Assembly: GCA_963705285.1 (NCBI GenBank)
Contig: OY970066.1
Span: forward strand, 5,022,001 to 5,086,000
Source of the DNA: JACMLD01 sp963705285
Lineage (GTDB): Bacteria > Bacteroidota > Bacteroidia > Chitinophagales > Chitinophagaceae
DNA length: 64,000 nucleotides
Direction: 5' to 3'
In this document: positions 18,219-26,362 of the stretch, one piece after another
How the letters are laid out: every line of letters begins with the position of its first letter
How positions within the stretch are numbered: position 1 is the first letter of the stretch
The notes under the pieces: generated by a model
Seen by the model: only the letters and a program-made list of their open reading frames with translations
The model's database searches: none
What the model was told of the DNA's origin: nothing
Program-made: the position numbers and the translations under genes

Positions 18219-19406
18219 TTGTTGAAACCCGCCATTATAGTTTTACTGATTACCTGGTGGGCATTGCTGCCACCAAATGCCAGTAGTAGTGCTGACAATG
18301 ATTTTCAAAAGCATGCGCAGCGTTTACTAGAGCAACAAATCATGCAGGAAGCTGCATGGGCACTGGCGCAATTACCCGTTACTGTTACCAATACAACGTC
18401 TCCACGCAGTGCAGGAGGCCCGCATGATTTTTTTAGCGAAGGCGATTACTGGTGGCCCAACCCTGTTAGCGCAGACAGTCCGTATATACAACGCGATGGC
18501 ATGACCAACCCCGATAATTTTTCGGCGCACCGCCTTTCTATGATACGCCTCAGCCGTATTATGGGCGCGCTGGCTTCTGCCTATATTATTACCGGCAATG
18601 ATCAGTATGTGCACCATGCCATGCGTCATTGCAAAGCGTGGTTTACAGATACCGCCACGCTCATGCATCCACACCTGTTATACGCTCAGGCAATTAAAGG
18701 GCGGTTTACCGGCCGTGGCATCGGCATTATAGACGGCATTCAGCTCATGGAAACGGTGCAGGCGCTTACGGTAATGCAACCATCCAAAGCAATGGATAAA
18801 CAGGTGCTCACGGAAACGAAAAGATGGTTTCAGCAATTTTTGCAGTGGCTTACCACCCATCAGTATGGAAAAGATGAAATGAATGCTCGCAACAACCATG
18901 GTACCTGCTGGGTCATGCAGGTAGCGGTATTTGCTGCATTTACCGGCAATACAACCCTTGCGCAGTTGTGCAGAGATCGCTATAAAAATTTACTGCTGCC
19001 CCAGCAAATGGAAACGGATGGCAGTTTTCCGCTTGAATTGAAAAGAACAAAACCATACGGTTATTCCATCTTTAACCTGGATGCGATGGCTACCATTTGC
19101 CAGGTGCTTTCAACCCCGCAGGATAACCTGTGGAATTACGAAACTGCCGATGGCAAATCCATTAAAAAAGGAATGGCCTATCTCTACCCTTTTGTAGCAG
19201 ACAAAAGCAAATGGCCGCTGCCCCCGGATGTTATGTTCTGGAATGAATGGCCGGTGGCACAACCCTTTCTGTTATTTGGTGCAATCGCTTATAACAATGA
19301 AAGCTGGTTTACAACCTGGCAACAGTTACCGCACAACCCGCAATCGGCCGAGGTGATCAGGAATTTACCCGTAAGGAATCCGTTACTGTGGTTAAGAAAG
19401 TATTAA
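18219..19406 (+). CDS. Secreted alginate-lyase-family protein (PL5-like fold)
   Basis: 395 aa if it starts at the TTG at 18219; an adjacent TTG at 18222 is also possible. No ATG exists before residue 41, and these TTGs are followed by a good signal peptide (KPAIIVLLITWWALLPP). Alginate-lyase (PF05426-type) motifs are present: GDYWWPNP at 75-82, RNNHGTCW at 224-231 with the Asn-His pair N226/H227 expected in catalysis, and ELKRTKPYGYSIFNLDAM with candidate catalytic Tyr. It is divergent from SusC and just upstream of the fucosidase. It probably acts on a uronate-containing glycan; true alginate specificity is not shown. The unusual start codon may lower translation. Confidence 0.8.
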   Translation: MLKPAIIVLLITWWALLPPNASSSADNDFQKHAQRLLEQQIMQEAAWALAQLPVTVTNTTSPRSAGGPHDFFSEGDYWWPNPVSADSPYIQRDGMTNPDNFSAHRLSMIRLSRIMGALASAYIITGNDQYVHHAMRHCKAWFTDTATLMHPHLLYAQAIKGRFTGRGIGIIDGIQLMETVQALTVMQPSKAMDKQVLTETKRWFQQFLQWLTTHQYGKDEMNARNNHGTCWVMQVAVFAAFTGNTTLAQLCRDRYKNLLLPQQMETDGSFPLELKRTKPYGYSIFNLDAMATICQVLSTPQDNLWNYETADGKSIKKGMAYLYPFVADKSKWPLPPDVMFWNEWPVAQPFLLFGAIAYNNESWFTTWQQLPHNPQSAEVIRNLPVRNPLLWLRKY

Positions 19407-19422
19407 GTAGTAAGTTTTAAGT

Positions 19423-19740
19423 AGTAAGTTTTGCCGGACGGAATTATTAATTTATAATTTTTAATTTTTAATTACTACCATCATGCTAAAGCCTCTTGCA
19501 TTACATTGACACTTCTTCTTTAATTAAGAAGTTTTGCCGAACGGAATTATTAATTGTTAATTATTAATTTTTAATTTTATTACTAACATCATGCTAAAGC
19601 CTCCTGTATTACATTGAAACTTCTTCGTCTTTAAGTAATACGTTTTGCCGGACGGAATTATTAATTTTTAATTATTAATTTTTAATTTTAACTACTACAT
19701 CATGCTAAAGTCTCTTGTATTATTATTGACACTTTTTTCT
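19423..19740 (+). repeat. Three tandem copies of the fucosidase leader and start region
   Basis: A unit of roughly 103-111 bp occurs three times. Each has TTTTGCCG(G/A)ACGGAATTATTAATT, then TTAATTT-type heptamers, then ATCATGCTAAAG. The ATGs are at 19483, 19592 and 19702. The third is the real GH29 start. The first two open as MLKPLALH and MLKPPVLH and then hit TGA. The duplicated unit therefore includes the first ~13 codons of the gene. No other gene was seen in 19407-19701. Confidence 0.88.
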
Positions 19741-21123
19741 TACTGCTGTTCGGTTAGCGGCCAGGATAGTCTTTCAGCCGACCAGCGCCTGCAGTGGTGG
19801 CGTGAGGCGCGCTTTGGCATGTTTATTCACTGGGGCGTATATGCAGTGCCTGCGGGAGAATTTCGCGGACATAAAATAGATCATATTGGTGAATGGATCA
19901 TGAACCGCGGTAAAATTCCGGTGCTGGAATACCAGCAGTTTGCCCAACAGTTTAACCCATCACTGTATGACCCGGAAACATGGGTAAAAGCTGCCAAAGA
20001 TGCCGGCATGAAATACATTGTTATCACCGCCAAACACCACGACGGCTTTGCGTTATTTGATTCCAAAGCCAGCAAATGGAATATCATGGATGCCACGCCG
20101 TATAAAAAAGACCTGTTAAAACCACTAGCCGATGCTTGTCGCAAATACGGTATCAAACTCGGTTTCTATTATTCGCAGGCGCAGGATTGGACCAATGCCG
20201 GTGGCGCGGTTGCACGCAAACCCGCACGCGAAGGTTGGGCTAACCTTGATTCTGCTTTGATAGATGCCTATACCAAAGAACATGAAGGCCATTGGGATCC
20301 TGCACAAACCACCAAAACCATGGGGCAGTATATAGATGATGTGGCGGTTCCGCAAGTAAAAGAATTACTGACCAATTACGGAGACGTTGCAATTCTCTGG
20401 TGGGATACGCCCACTGGTATGACCGATGAATACGCTGCTAAACTGGACGCTCTTCTGAAAATGCACCCGCATATAATTTCTAACGACAGGCTGAAACGGC
20501 CCAATTACCCCGGCGATTATAAAACCCCCGAACAACGCATTCCCAATATGAGCGAACTGGATGGCAAAGACTGGGAAACCTGCATGACCATGAACGAAAC
20601 CTGGGGTTATAAAAGTTATGCCGATAAATGGAAAAGCAATGAAACACTGGTACGCAACCTCATAGACATTGCATCTAAAGGCGGTAATTATTTATTGAAT
20701 GTTGGCCCTAAAGCAGACGGTACATTTCCGCAACAAAGCATCGATTTATTAAAAGCCATGGGCGGATGGATGAAAACCAATGGTGAAGCTATTTACGGAA
20801 CAAAAGCCAGCCCGTTTGGTTTATTTGACTGGGGCCGTTGCACCAAAAAAGAAAATGGCGCCAATACTATTCTTTACCTGTCTGTTTTTAACTGGCCAAC
20901 AGATGGAAAGTTGATGATACCGGGTTTGCAAAATAAAATTAGTAAAGCAAGGCTGCTCGCCAATGGGGCGGCAGTGAAAACCAGCAAAACGGCCACCGGC
21001 GCAACGCTCAGTCTGCCTGCTGTTGCACCCGACGCTGTTGCCACAGTAATAAAGCTTGAAGTGAAAGGTAAGATAGCAAGCCAGGTAGTGCATACAAAGG
21101 AGCCGATGAAATCGGGATTGTAA
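19702..21123 (+). CDS. GH29 alpha-L-fucosidase, secreted
   Basis: 473 aa. The signal peptide ends near SVSGQ. GH29 motifs: RFGMFIHWGVYAVPAGE at 37-53, KHHDGFALFDS at 111-121 and LGFYYSQAQDW. VAILWWDTP has Asp235 as candidate nucleophile. Later come NETWGY, LLNVGPKADG and a small C-terminal beta domain (~380-460). It hydrolyses terminal alpha-L-fucose from glycans, probably in the periplasm. It follows the alginate-lyase-family gene by 295 bp of repeated leader sequence, and its first codons are duplicated twice upstream, which may affect initiation. Family call is secure. The linkage preference and acid/base residue cannot be read by eye. Confidence 0.93.
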   Translation: MLKSLVLLLTLFSYCCSVSGQDSLSADQRLQWWREARFGMFIHWGVYAVPAGEFRGHKIDHIGEWIMNRGKIPVLEYQQFAQQFNPSLYDPETWVKAAKDAGMKYIVITAKHHDGFALFDSKASKWNIMDATPYKKDLLKPLADACRKYGIKLGFYYSQAQDWTNAGGAVARKPAREGWANLDSALIDAYTKEHEGHWDPAQTTKTMGQYIDDVAVPQVKELLTNYGDVAILWWDTPTGMTDEYAAKLDALLKMHPHIISNDRLKRPNYPGDYKTPEQRIPNMSELDGKDWETCMTMNETWGYKSYADKWKSNETLVRNLIDIASKGGNYLLNVGPKADGTFPQQSIDLLKAMGGWMKTNGEAIYGTKASPFGLFDWGRCTKKENGANTILYLSVFNWPTDGKLMIPGLQNKISKARLLANGAAVKTSKTATGATLSLPAVAPDAVATVIKLEVKGKIASQVVHTKEPMKSGL

Positions 21124-21416
21124 TGAATGTCTGATTGCTTTTGCTAGACAAATCATATCTGATCTCTGATGTGATGATCTCTGATTGCTTTTGATGGACA
21201 GAACATGTCTGATCTCTGATTGCTTTTGCTAGACAGATCATGTCTGATCTCTGATGTGCTGATCTCTGATTGCTATTGCTAGACAGAACATGTCTGATCG
21301 CTGATGTATTGATCTCTGATTGCTTTTGCTAGACAGATCATGTCTGATCTCTGATGTCAGAAATCAGCGATCATCACATCAGAAATCAGCGATCTTCAAA
21401 TCAGAGATCAGAGATA
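21124..21416. repeat. Heptamer-derived array with inverted halves
   Basis: A higher-order repeat of about 40-65 bp is present. Each unit has TGATCTCTGATTGCTTTTGC and the small palindrome AGACAGATCATGTCT or AGACAGAACATGTCT, with several copies to ~21357. The strand then flips to ATCAGAAATCAGCGATC units up to the stop of the oxidoreductase gene, whose TGA (TCA on this strand) lies inside the repeat. It fills the gap between convergent genes and may act as a bidirectional transcription end. Confidence 0.88.
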
Positions 21417-22580
21417 TCACATCACTTTGGTTGCATTTTGTTGCGCCTTCAGCGCGAGTTCTGTTGCCAGGAAGCAATGTTCCTGCGTCATGGCAGTTTC
21501 GGTTCTGTTAACGATATCATCCACCAATCGTTGGCCATAAGGCAGTGTTTGCTGGCTGCAATCAATGTATTGCGTTTCTTTCTGGTTTACCAAAAAAAGA
21601 TGGTTGCCACCCGTACGGCCGGCAATATCAACATTCTTGCGCACTTCCATATAACCTTCAGTTCCAAGAATGGTCAACCTGCCATCGCCCCAGGTATTCA
21701 GTCCATCTGGCGTAAACCAATCCACGCGCAAATAACCTGCACCACCATTGCCGCTAAGCATCACATCGCCAAAATCTTCAAACAAGGGATATTGCGGGTG
21801 ATTAACATTACCTATTTGCGAAGCCACCACTTTTGCGCTGGTAGAATTGGTGAAAAATAAATATTGATCAAACTGGTGTGACCCGATGTCGGTAATAATG
21901 CCGCCAAAACGTTTTTTATCAAAGAACCAGGCGGGTCTTGTAGGCGTACTCATGCGGTGGGCACCCAAACCGATTGTCTGAATTACTTTACCAATAGCGC
22001 CCGCTTTTACAAGCTCACCGGCTTTCTCGGTAGCCCTGTTTTCAAAACGCTCGCTGTACATGATAGAATAAATACGCTTTGTTTCTTTCTGCACTTTTTT
22101 TACTTCAGCCAGTTGTTCCAGTGAAGTAATGCCTGGCTTGTCAGACATATAATCTTTGCCATGCTTCATTACACGAATGCCCAGTGGCGCCCGCTCATCT
22201 GGTATGATGGAGCTGAGTACCAGCTGGATGCTTTTATCTTCCAGTATTTCGTTTTCGCTGCCTGCCTGCCTGGCCTGCGAATATTTTTTTGCAAACGGCG
22301 CCGCCAATTCTGGTTCTTTTGCATAAAAAGAAACAAACTCTCCCCCACCCCGTATCACAGCATCCACCTGCGAGTTGATATGCCCATGGTTGATACCAAT
22401 GACTGCAAAGCGCAGCCGTGGGGGGCCTGGATATACCGGGTCTGCAGATAGCTGATAATCTTTTTCTATGATTGTGCCTGCGTTTGCCGGTTGCGGAAGC
22501 ATTGGCATGAAAGCGAGGCCTGCGGCGGCACCCGCTGTATTTCTTAAAAAGTTGCGGCGGTTGAATTTGGAAGCATTCAT
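21417..22580 (-). CDS. Gfo/Idh/MocA-family oxidoreductase with Tat signal
   Basis: 387 aa. A twin-arginine signal (NRRNFLRNTAGAAAG) directs the folded, cofactor-loaded enzyme to the periplasm. Residues ~55-175 form the Rossmann part (RFAVIGINHGHINS, a variant of the usual GxGxxG; VLSSIIPDERAPLGIRVMKHGKDYMSDKPG). The C-terminal alpha/beta domain includes GGIITDIGSHQFDQYLFF and LTILGTEGYMEVRKN. The family performs NAD(P)-dependent oxidation or reduction of sugars, and exported Tat-dependent members are common in Bacteroidetes glycan loci. It lies 349 bp after the heparinase-like gene at 22930-24882, so it may have its own promoter. Its stop codon comes from the adjacent heptamer array. Substrate unknown. 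Confidence 0.88.
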   Translation of the reverse strand: MNASKFNRRNFLRNTAGAAAGLAFMPMLPQPANAGTIIEKDYQLSADPVYPGPPRLRFAVIGINHGHINSQVDAVIRGGGEFVSFYAKEPELAAPFAKKYSQARQAGSENEILEDKSIQLVLSSIIPDERAPLGIRVMKHGKDYMSDKPGITSLEQLAEVKKVQKETKRIYSIMYSERFENRATEKAGELVKAGAIGKVIQTIGLGAHRMSTPTRPAWFFDKKRFGGIITDIGSHQFDQYLFFTNSTSAKVVASQIGNVNHPQYPLFEDFGDVMLSGNGGAGYLRVDWFTPDGLNTWGDGRLTILGTEGYMEVRKNVDIAGRTGGNHLFLVNQKETQYIDCSQQTLPYGQRLVDDIVNRTETAMTQEHCFLATELALKAQQNATKVM

Positions 22581-22929
22581 ATAACTGGTTTGACAAGAGA
22601 ATCGTTACAAAATAATGGATGCTAAATATAGTACAAAGATCTGTTTTCAGGCTAAGGAGTATTTAACTGTACATAGCGCTTTCTCGAGGCTTGTCTATGA
22701 CACTACTGAGTCCCTTGGGTAAAAGAACTACCGCACATTCAACAATGCTGGATTTTAAATCCTTTTTTTCTTTGAGCACGTTCGGCTTCTCACTTTTTTC
22801 TCACCAGAAGCATAGCAACATAGTTGCACATAGCACATTCGCTATGCTAACCTATGATTCTATTGTGCCTATATGGTGAAAGAACTGCTGCACCGATACC
22901 AAATTGCAACTAAAGCAGGCATTCATGAT
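22581..22929. other. Non-coding gap with inverted repeats
   Basis: No convincing gene. The stretch holds a perfect 8-bp inverted repeat AGCATAGC/GCTATGCT (22809-22816 and 22841-22848) around a smaller CAACATAGTTG palindrome, and GCTTCT/AGAAGC arms slightly upstream. It may be the transcription end of the block starting at 28255, plus the promoter of the oxidoreductase gene. No clear -7 element was found. Confidence 0.5.
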
Positions 22930-24882
22930 CTATTTGGCGCTGATGACAAAACTTATTTTGTCTTTCGTTTTTGGCGCCAATGCGGTGAAGTTGATCCGGT
23001 AAATGGTATCGCCCCATTTATCAAGTATACCTTTGTCTTCCATGGTGGTTAAGGGTACTTTCTCCACAGCCACAGAAAATTGTTTGGCATTGTAGTTTAC
23101 TACAAATTCTTTGGCAGCTAATCCATATTTTGGTTTAAAATGTATCAACAGTTCACCGGGTTTTATTACTTCTGCCGGGTAACAGGTCATTACATGTTCT
23201 GTTAGCTTATCGGCATGCTGCAAAGATATTATATCGGTTACCGTTACATTCTTTCCCCGGTTGAGTTGTATTGCACGCTGCCATGTTTGTACCGCGGCAG
23301 TAGCCGGGTATGCATGTGCAATATCCAATGACAATGAGGTGTAGTTTTTATCTTTTTTATACACCACATTGCTGGCTTTAAAACCGGCACCAGGCGGTTG
23401 TGTAATGTTATTGATCGTTGGCAGGTTATGGTAATCAGAACAATTGTACCAGATATCATAGCGTTTGCTGCTGAATGTTTTGGCGGTATAGGTGCCCCTG
23501 CCTACATCAATGATCAGCGGCTGGCCGTTGTAATACACAATGTAGTTGCCCACATCATTGTGGTTATGGCTTTCATCGTTATGTCCGCCTTTGGCAGCCA
23601 CAAATAAACCATCGGTGCTACCCTCTTTATCCCTGGCAATCATTACTTCTATACCGGGCAACCAAACATCTTTGGGTAATGGAAGTGCCTGCGCGGTCTG
23701 CTGGTATTCATCCTGTATAAAAAGTTCAAACAAATTGCGGAAATACTGGTGGGTACCTATTTTACCGGTTGCGGGTTTGCGGTAAAAAGCGCCAAACTGC
23801 ATCATGGCGGTATCCCGGATATCTTTACCGAAACGCCAAATCATACTTGCTGCCATATTGGGCTGCGGATCGGCATCGGCAAAATCAAGAAAATATTCTT
23901 TGCCAATTTGTGCGCGGTAGATAAAGCGCGCCATGTTTTTTATTTTCTCATCATCGCATACGTACTTAAAAGAATTGTTGGTAGCCAGGTTCAGCATGGC
24001 AATATTATCATACAACGATGCCGCTGCTGCGCCCCAGTAACCCGGGCCTTCATCACAACCGCCATCCAACGGATAGGGGTTTACGAATTCGTCGAGTACC
24101 TTCAGCAGCTTAGCTACAATGGCCACTCTTTTCTCCTGGTCTTTTTCTACCAGCAGTGCTGCGTTCAACCAGTTGCTGCATATCCAGGGGTTCCAGTTAT
24201 TCGGCGGACGTCCATTGGCATTGGCCGCCATCCAGCCATGTGGTTTATTCATCAGCGGTTCAAAAATGCGGTTATTAAGTTCGTAATAAATACGCTTTCT
24301 AACCTGGGGCGATACGGCATCCAGTTTATCGCCTACAAAATAGTCTATCCATGAAAGAAACGTAGCTGTTTCTGCGCCAAACAATTCAACAAAAGGTTTA
24401 GATACATCCATCAGGCCTGAATATTCTTTTGATTTGGGTAAATGTGCAGAAGCACCCCACCACGATTCTTCGCAAACAGACCAAACACCATTGATGATAT
24501 CATCTATAAACCTGCCTTTGTTTTCGTACACTTCTGCCATTACCAATGTACCCAACACCTGCCGCTTTGGAAAACTGATGGCCTGAAACTGGTTCCTGTC
24601 GCCGGTACGCTCTATCAGCAATGAGGTAGTAGCCGGAATGGAAGGCCAGCTGTAATTGAGATAACCTTCTGCTTCCTTCAGGTAAGCCTGCATCATTGGC
24701 TGGCTGGCCTTAGCCCATCCCGCGCGGTCGCCAATCTTTGGAAAAGGCGTCCATTGATCATACGGAATGATGATCGATTTGAGTTTATTGATATCATATC
24801 GGCCGCTCAGCAGGTCTTTTGTTTGTGCCGTTAATTGTATACATCCTGTTACAACTACCAGCAGCAAAGCAATCTTTTTCAT
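22930..24882 (-). CDS. Heparinase II/III-like polysaccharide lyase, secreted
   Basis: 650 aa. The signal peptide ends near LTAQT. The N-terminal alpha-helical toroid (~35-390) has PPNNWNPW at 226-233, DGGCDEGPGYWG at 273-284 and FLDFADADPQPN. The C-terminal beta-sandwich starts with AAKGGHNDESHNHNDVGN at 429-446, the metal-binding and catalytic His cluster of heparinase II/III-type lyases, followed by LIIDVGRGTYTAKTF. This fold cleaves uronic-acid polymers by beta-elimination. It is the third gene of a minus-strand block (28255 to 22930), 41 bp from the BNR gene, and the block also contains a second heparinase-like gene. Exact PL family and substrate are not determined. Confidence 0.85.
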   Translation of the reverse strand: MKKIALLLVVVTGCIQLTAQTKDLLSGRYDINKLKSIIIPYDQWTPFPKIGDRAGWAKASQPMMQAYLKEAEGYLNYSWPSIPATTSLLIERTGDRNQFQAISFPKRQVLGTLVMAEVYENKGRFIDDIINGVWSVCEESWWGASAHLPKSKEYSGLMDVSKPFVELFGAETATFLSWIDYFVGDKLDAVSPQVRKRIYYELNNRIFEPLMNKPHGWMAANANGRPPNNWNPWICSNWLNAALLVEKDQEKRVAIVAKLLKVLDEFVNPYPLDGGCDEGPGYWGAAAASLYDNIAMLNLATNNSFKYVCDDEKIKNMARFIYRAQIGKEYFLDFADADPQPNMAASMIWRFGKDIRDTAMMQFGAFYRKPATGKIGTHQYFRNLFELFIQDEYQQTAQALPLPKDVWLPGIEVMIARDKEGSTDGLFVAAKGGHNDESHNHNDVGNYIVYYNGQPLIIDVGRGTYTAKTFSSKRYDIWYNCSDYHNLPTINNITQPPGAGFKASNVVYKKDKNYTSLSLDIAHAYPATAAVQTWQRAIQLNRGKNVTVTDIISLQHADKLTEHVMTCYPAEVIKPGELLIHFKPKYGLAAKEFVVNYNAKQFSVAVEKVPLTTMEDKGILDKWGDTIYRINFTALAPKTKDKISFVISAK

Positions 24883-24922
24883 GTTAAATGTATTAAACGA
24901 TGGAGTTGATAAAATAAATTGG

Positions 24923-26299
24923 TTATGGTATGGTTTTGTTTACCACCTGAGGTGTGGCAAAATTATTTTTCATTTCGTACGGAAGCGAGTAGACGGTGCC
25001 GCTTTGCGTACAAAAATATAAATGCGATGCTGACAAGGTATCTGCATTGCCATCGGCCCAGAATGCATAAAAATCAGGGTGTGCATTCAGTGGGCGGCGG
25101 GCATAAGAATGATTGCGGAGACTGCCGTTGGTAATTTGTTTTTCTTTTACCCAATGCTGTCCCTGGTCTTTACTTTGCCACAATGCCATTTCACCACCGG
25201 TCCCGTACTGTTGCGGACCATTTTCTGTTGGACCGATAATTTGCCATTGATCTTTGCTGATGTATAATGAGCCCATATCATAGTTATGCGATGACTCACA
25301 TACATTGGTAAAAGTCCACCCCCCATTTTGCCAGTGTGCCACCACCCAAGTCCGCGGGCCGGGTCCGGGTTGAAAACGGGTACTGGTTACATACAATACT
25401 ACCGGGTTACCGGCTGCATCAAAATTGAGATCATTGATATACACCAATTGCCCTGCAGCTTCATAATCTTTCACCAGGGCCTCACTGGTTTTTTCAAACA
25501 AAGGCAACGGCAGCGTCTTTCCGTCTATGTTTGTCCAGGTTTTTCCCATATCCGTTGTTTGCACCAGGTACAAATTGGTGCGCTTGTCTACATTGCCTCC
25601 GGGGTGGTAATTAAATACGCTTACAATCTTATTATTCCATTTGTTGGAGACCTGGTAATGGCCGCCCATGCCGGCCAGTTTCTGATCAGGTTGCCAGGTT
25701 TTTCCATCAACGCTTGTCGACCAATATAATTCGCGGCCTTTGGTATACTTAGTGAAAAGATAAAAAAAGCCTTTGCCGCTACACCACCATGGTTGCGGAT
25801 AAGTCATTTCAGCGGTTCTTATTTGTGCAAAACTGTCAATGGCGTAAGGCTGCGTACTTTTAAACAGCAACCCCGGCCGGCTGGTATTTCTGCCGCTTAC
25901 AAATACCCATATGTATCCATTGTCATCAAGCGAAAGAGAGGCATTGTCGTGCGGGTCATCCACACCAATCTTATCATACAATATAACGGGCCTGGGTACC
26001 TGCTTTTTCTGATGATCAAAATAAGAAATCATGATGAGCAGGTGACGCTCATTTGCCGCGGTGGTACCGCCGTACACAAAAAATGTTTTATTAACTTTTG
26101 CGGCAAAAATGGCAACCGGTATATGGCTGGAAGTGTAAGTACCAAGACCGCCCGAATATTTATCGCCATACTGAGAAAACTGGCCCAGTGTAAACCAGAT
26201 ACCCTTGTAACCATCTGCACGGTTGTTTTGCGCTGGTAACGCCTGCAACAGTAGCAGCATACATGCAATGGTACCTGCCTGTTTAAGAAAATACTTCAT
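24923..26299 (-). CDS. BNR_4-type seven-bladed propeller, candidate lyase or glycosidase
   Basis: 458 aa with signal peptide (ACMLLLLQALPAQ). The family start ADGYKGIWFTLGQFSQYGDKYSGGLGTY is followed by repeated propeller strands with Asp-box-like SVDGKTW, TTDMGKTW and SKDQGQHW. VDDPHDNASLSLDD centres on His117, which could be catalytic as in ulvan-type and rhamnose-glucuronate-specific propeller families (PL24, PL25, PL42, GH145); which one applies cannot be told by eye. It sits between two heparinase-like lyases with gaps of 63 and 40 bp, so it is surely in the same transcript and probably processes the same uronate-rich glycan. Confidence 0.75.
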   Translation of the reverse strand: MKYFLKQAGTIACMLLLLQALPAQNNRADGYKGIWFTLGQFSQYGDKYSGGLGTYTSSHIPVAIFAAKVNKTFFVYGGTTAANERHLLIMISYFDHQKKQVPRPVILYDKIGVDDPHDNASLSLDDNGYIWVFVSGRNTSRPGLLFKSTQPYAIDSFAQIRTAEMTYPQPWWCSGKGFFYLFTKYTKGRELYWSTSVDGKTWQPDQKLAGMGGHYQVSNKWNNKIVSVFNYHPGGNVDKRTNLYLVQTTDMGKTWTNIDGKTLPLPLFEKTSEALVKDYEAAGQLVYINDLNFDAAGNPVVLYVTSTRFQPGPGPRTWVVAHWQNGGWTFTNVCESSHNYDMGSLYISKDQWQIIGPTENGPQQYGTGGEMALWQSKDQGQHWVKEKQITNGSLRNHSYARRPLNAHPDFYAFWADGNADTLSASHLYFCTQSGTVYSLPYEMKNNFATPQVVNKTIP

Positions 26300-26362
26300 C
26301 GTTATTATTTAATCAGAAAAACATGCCTTATATCAATCACTGTGTAGTCATTGTACTAAGTA

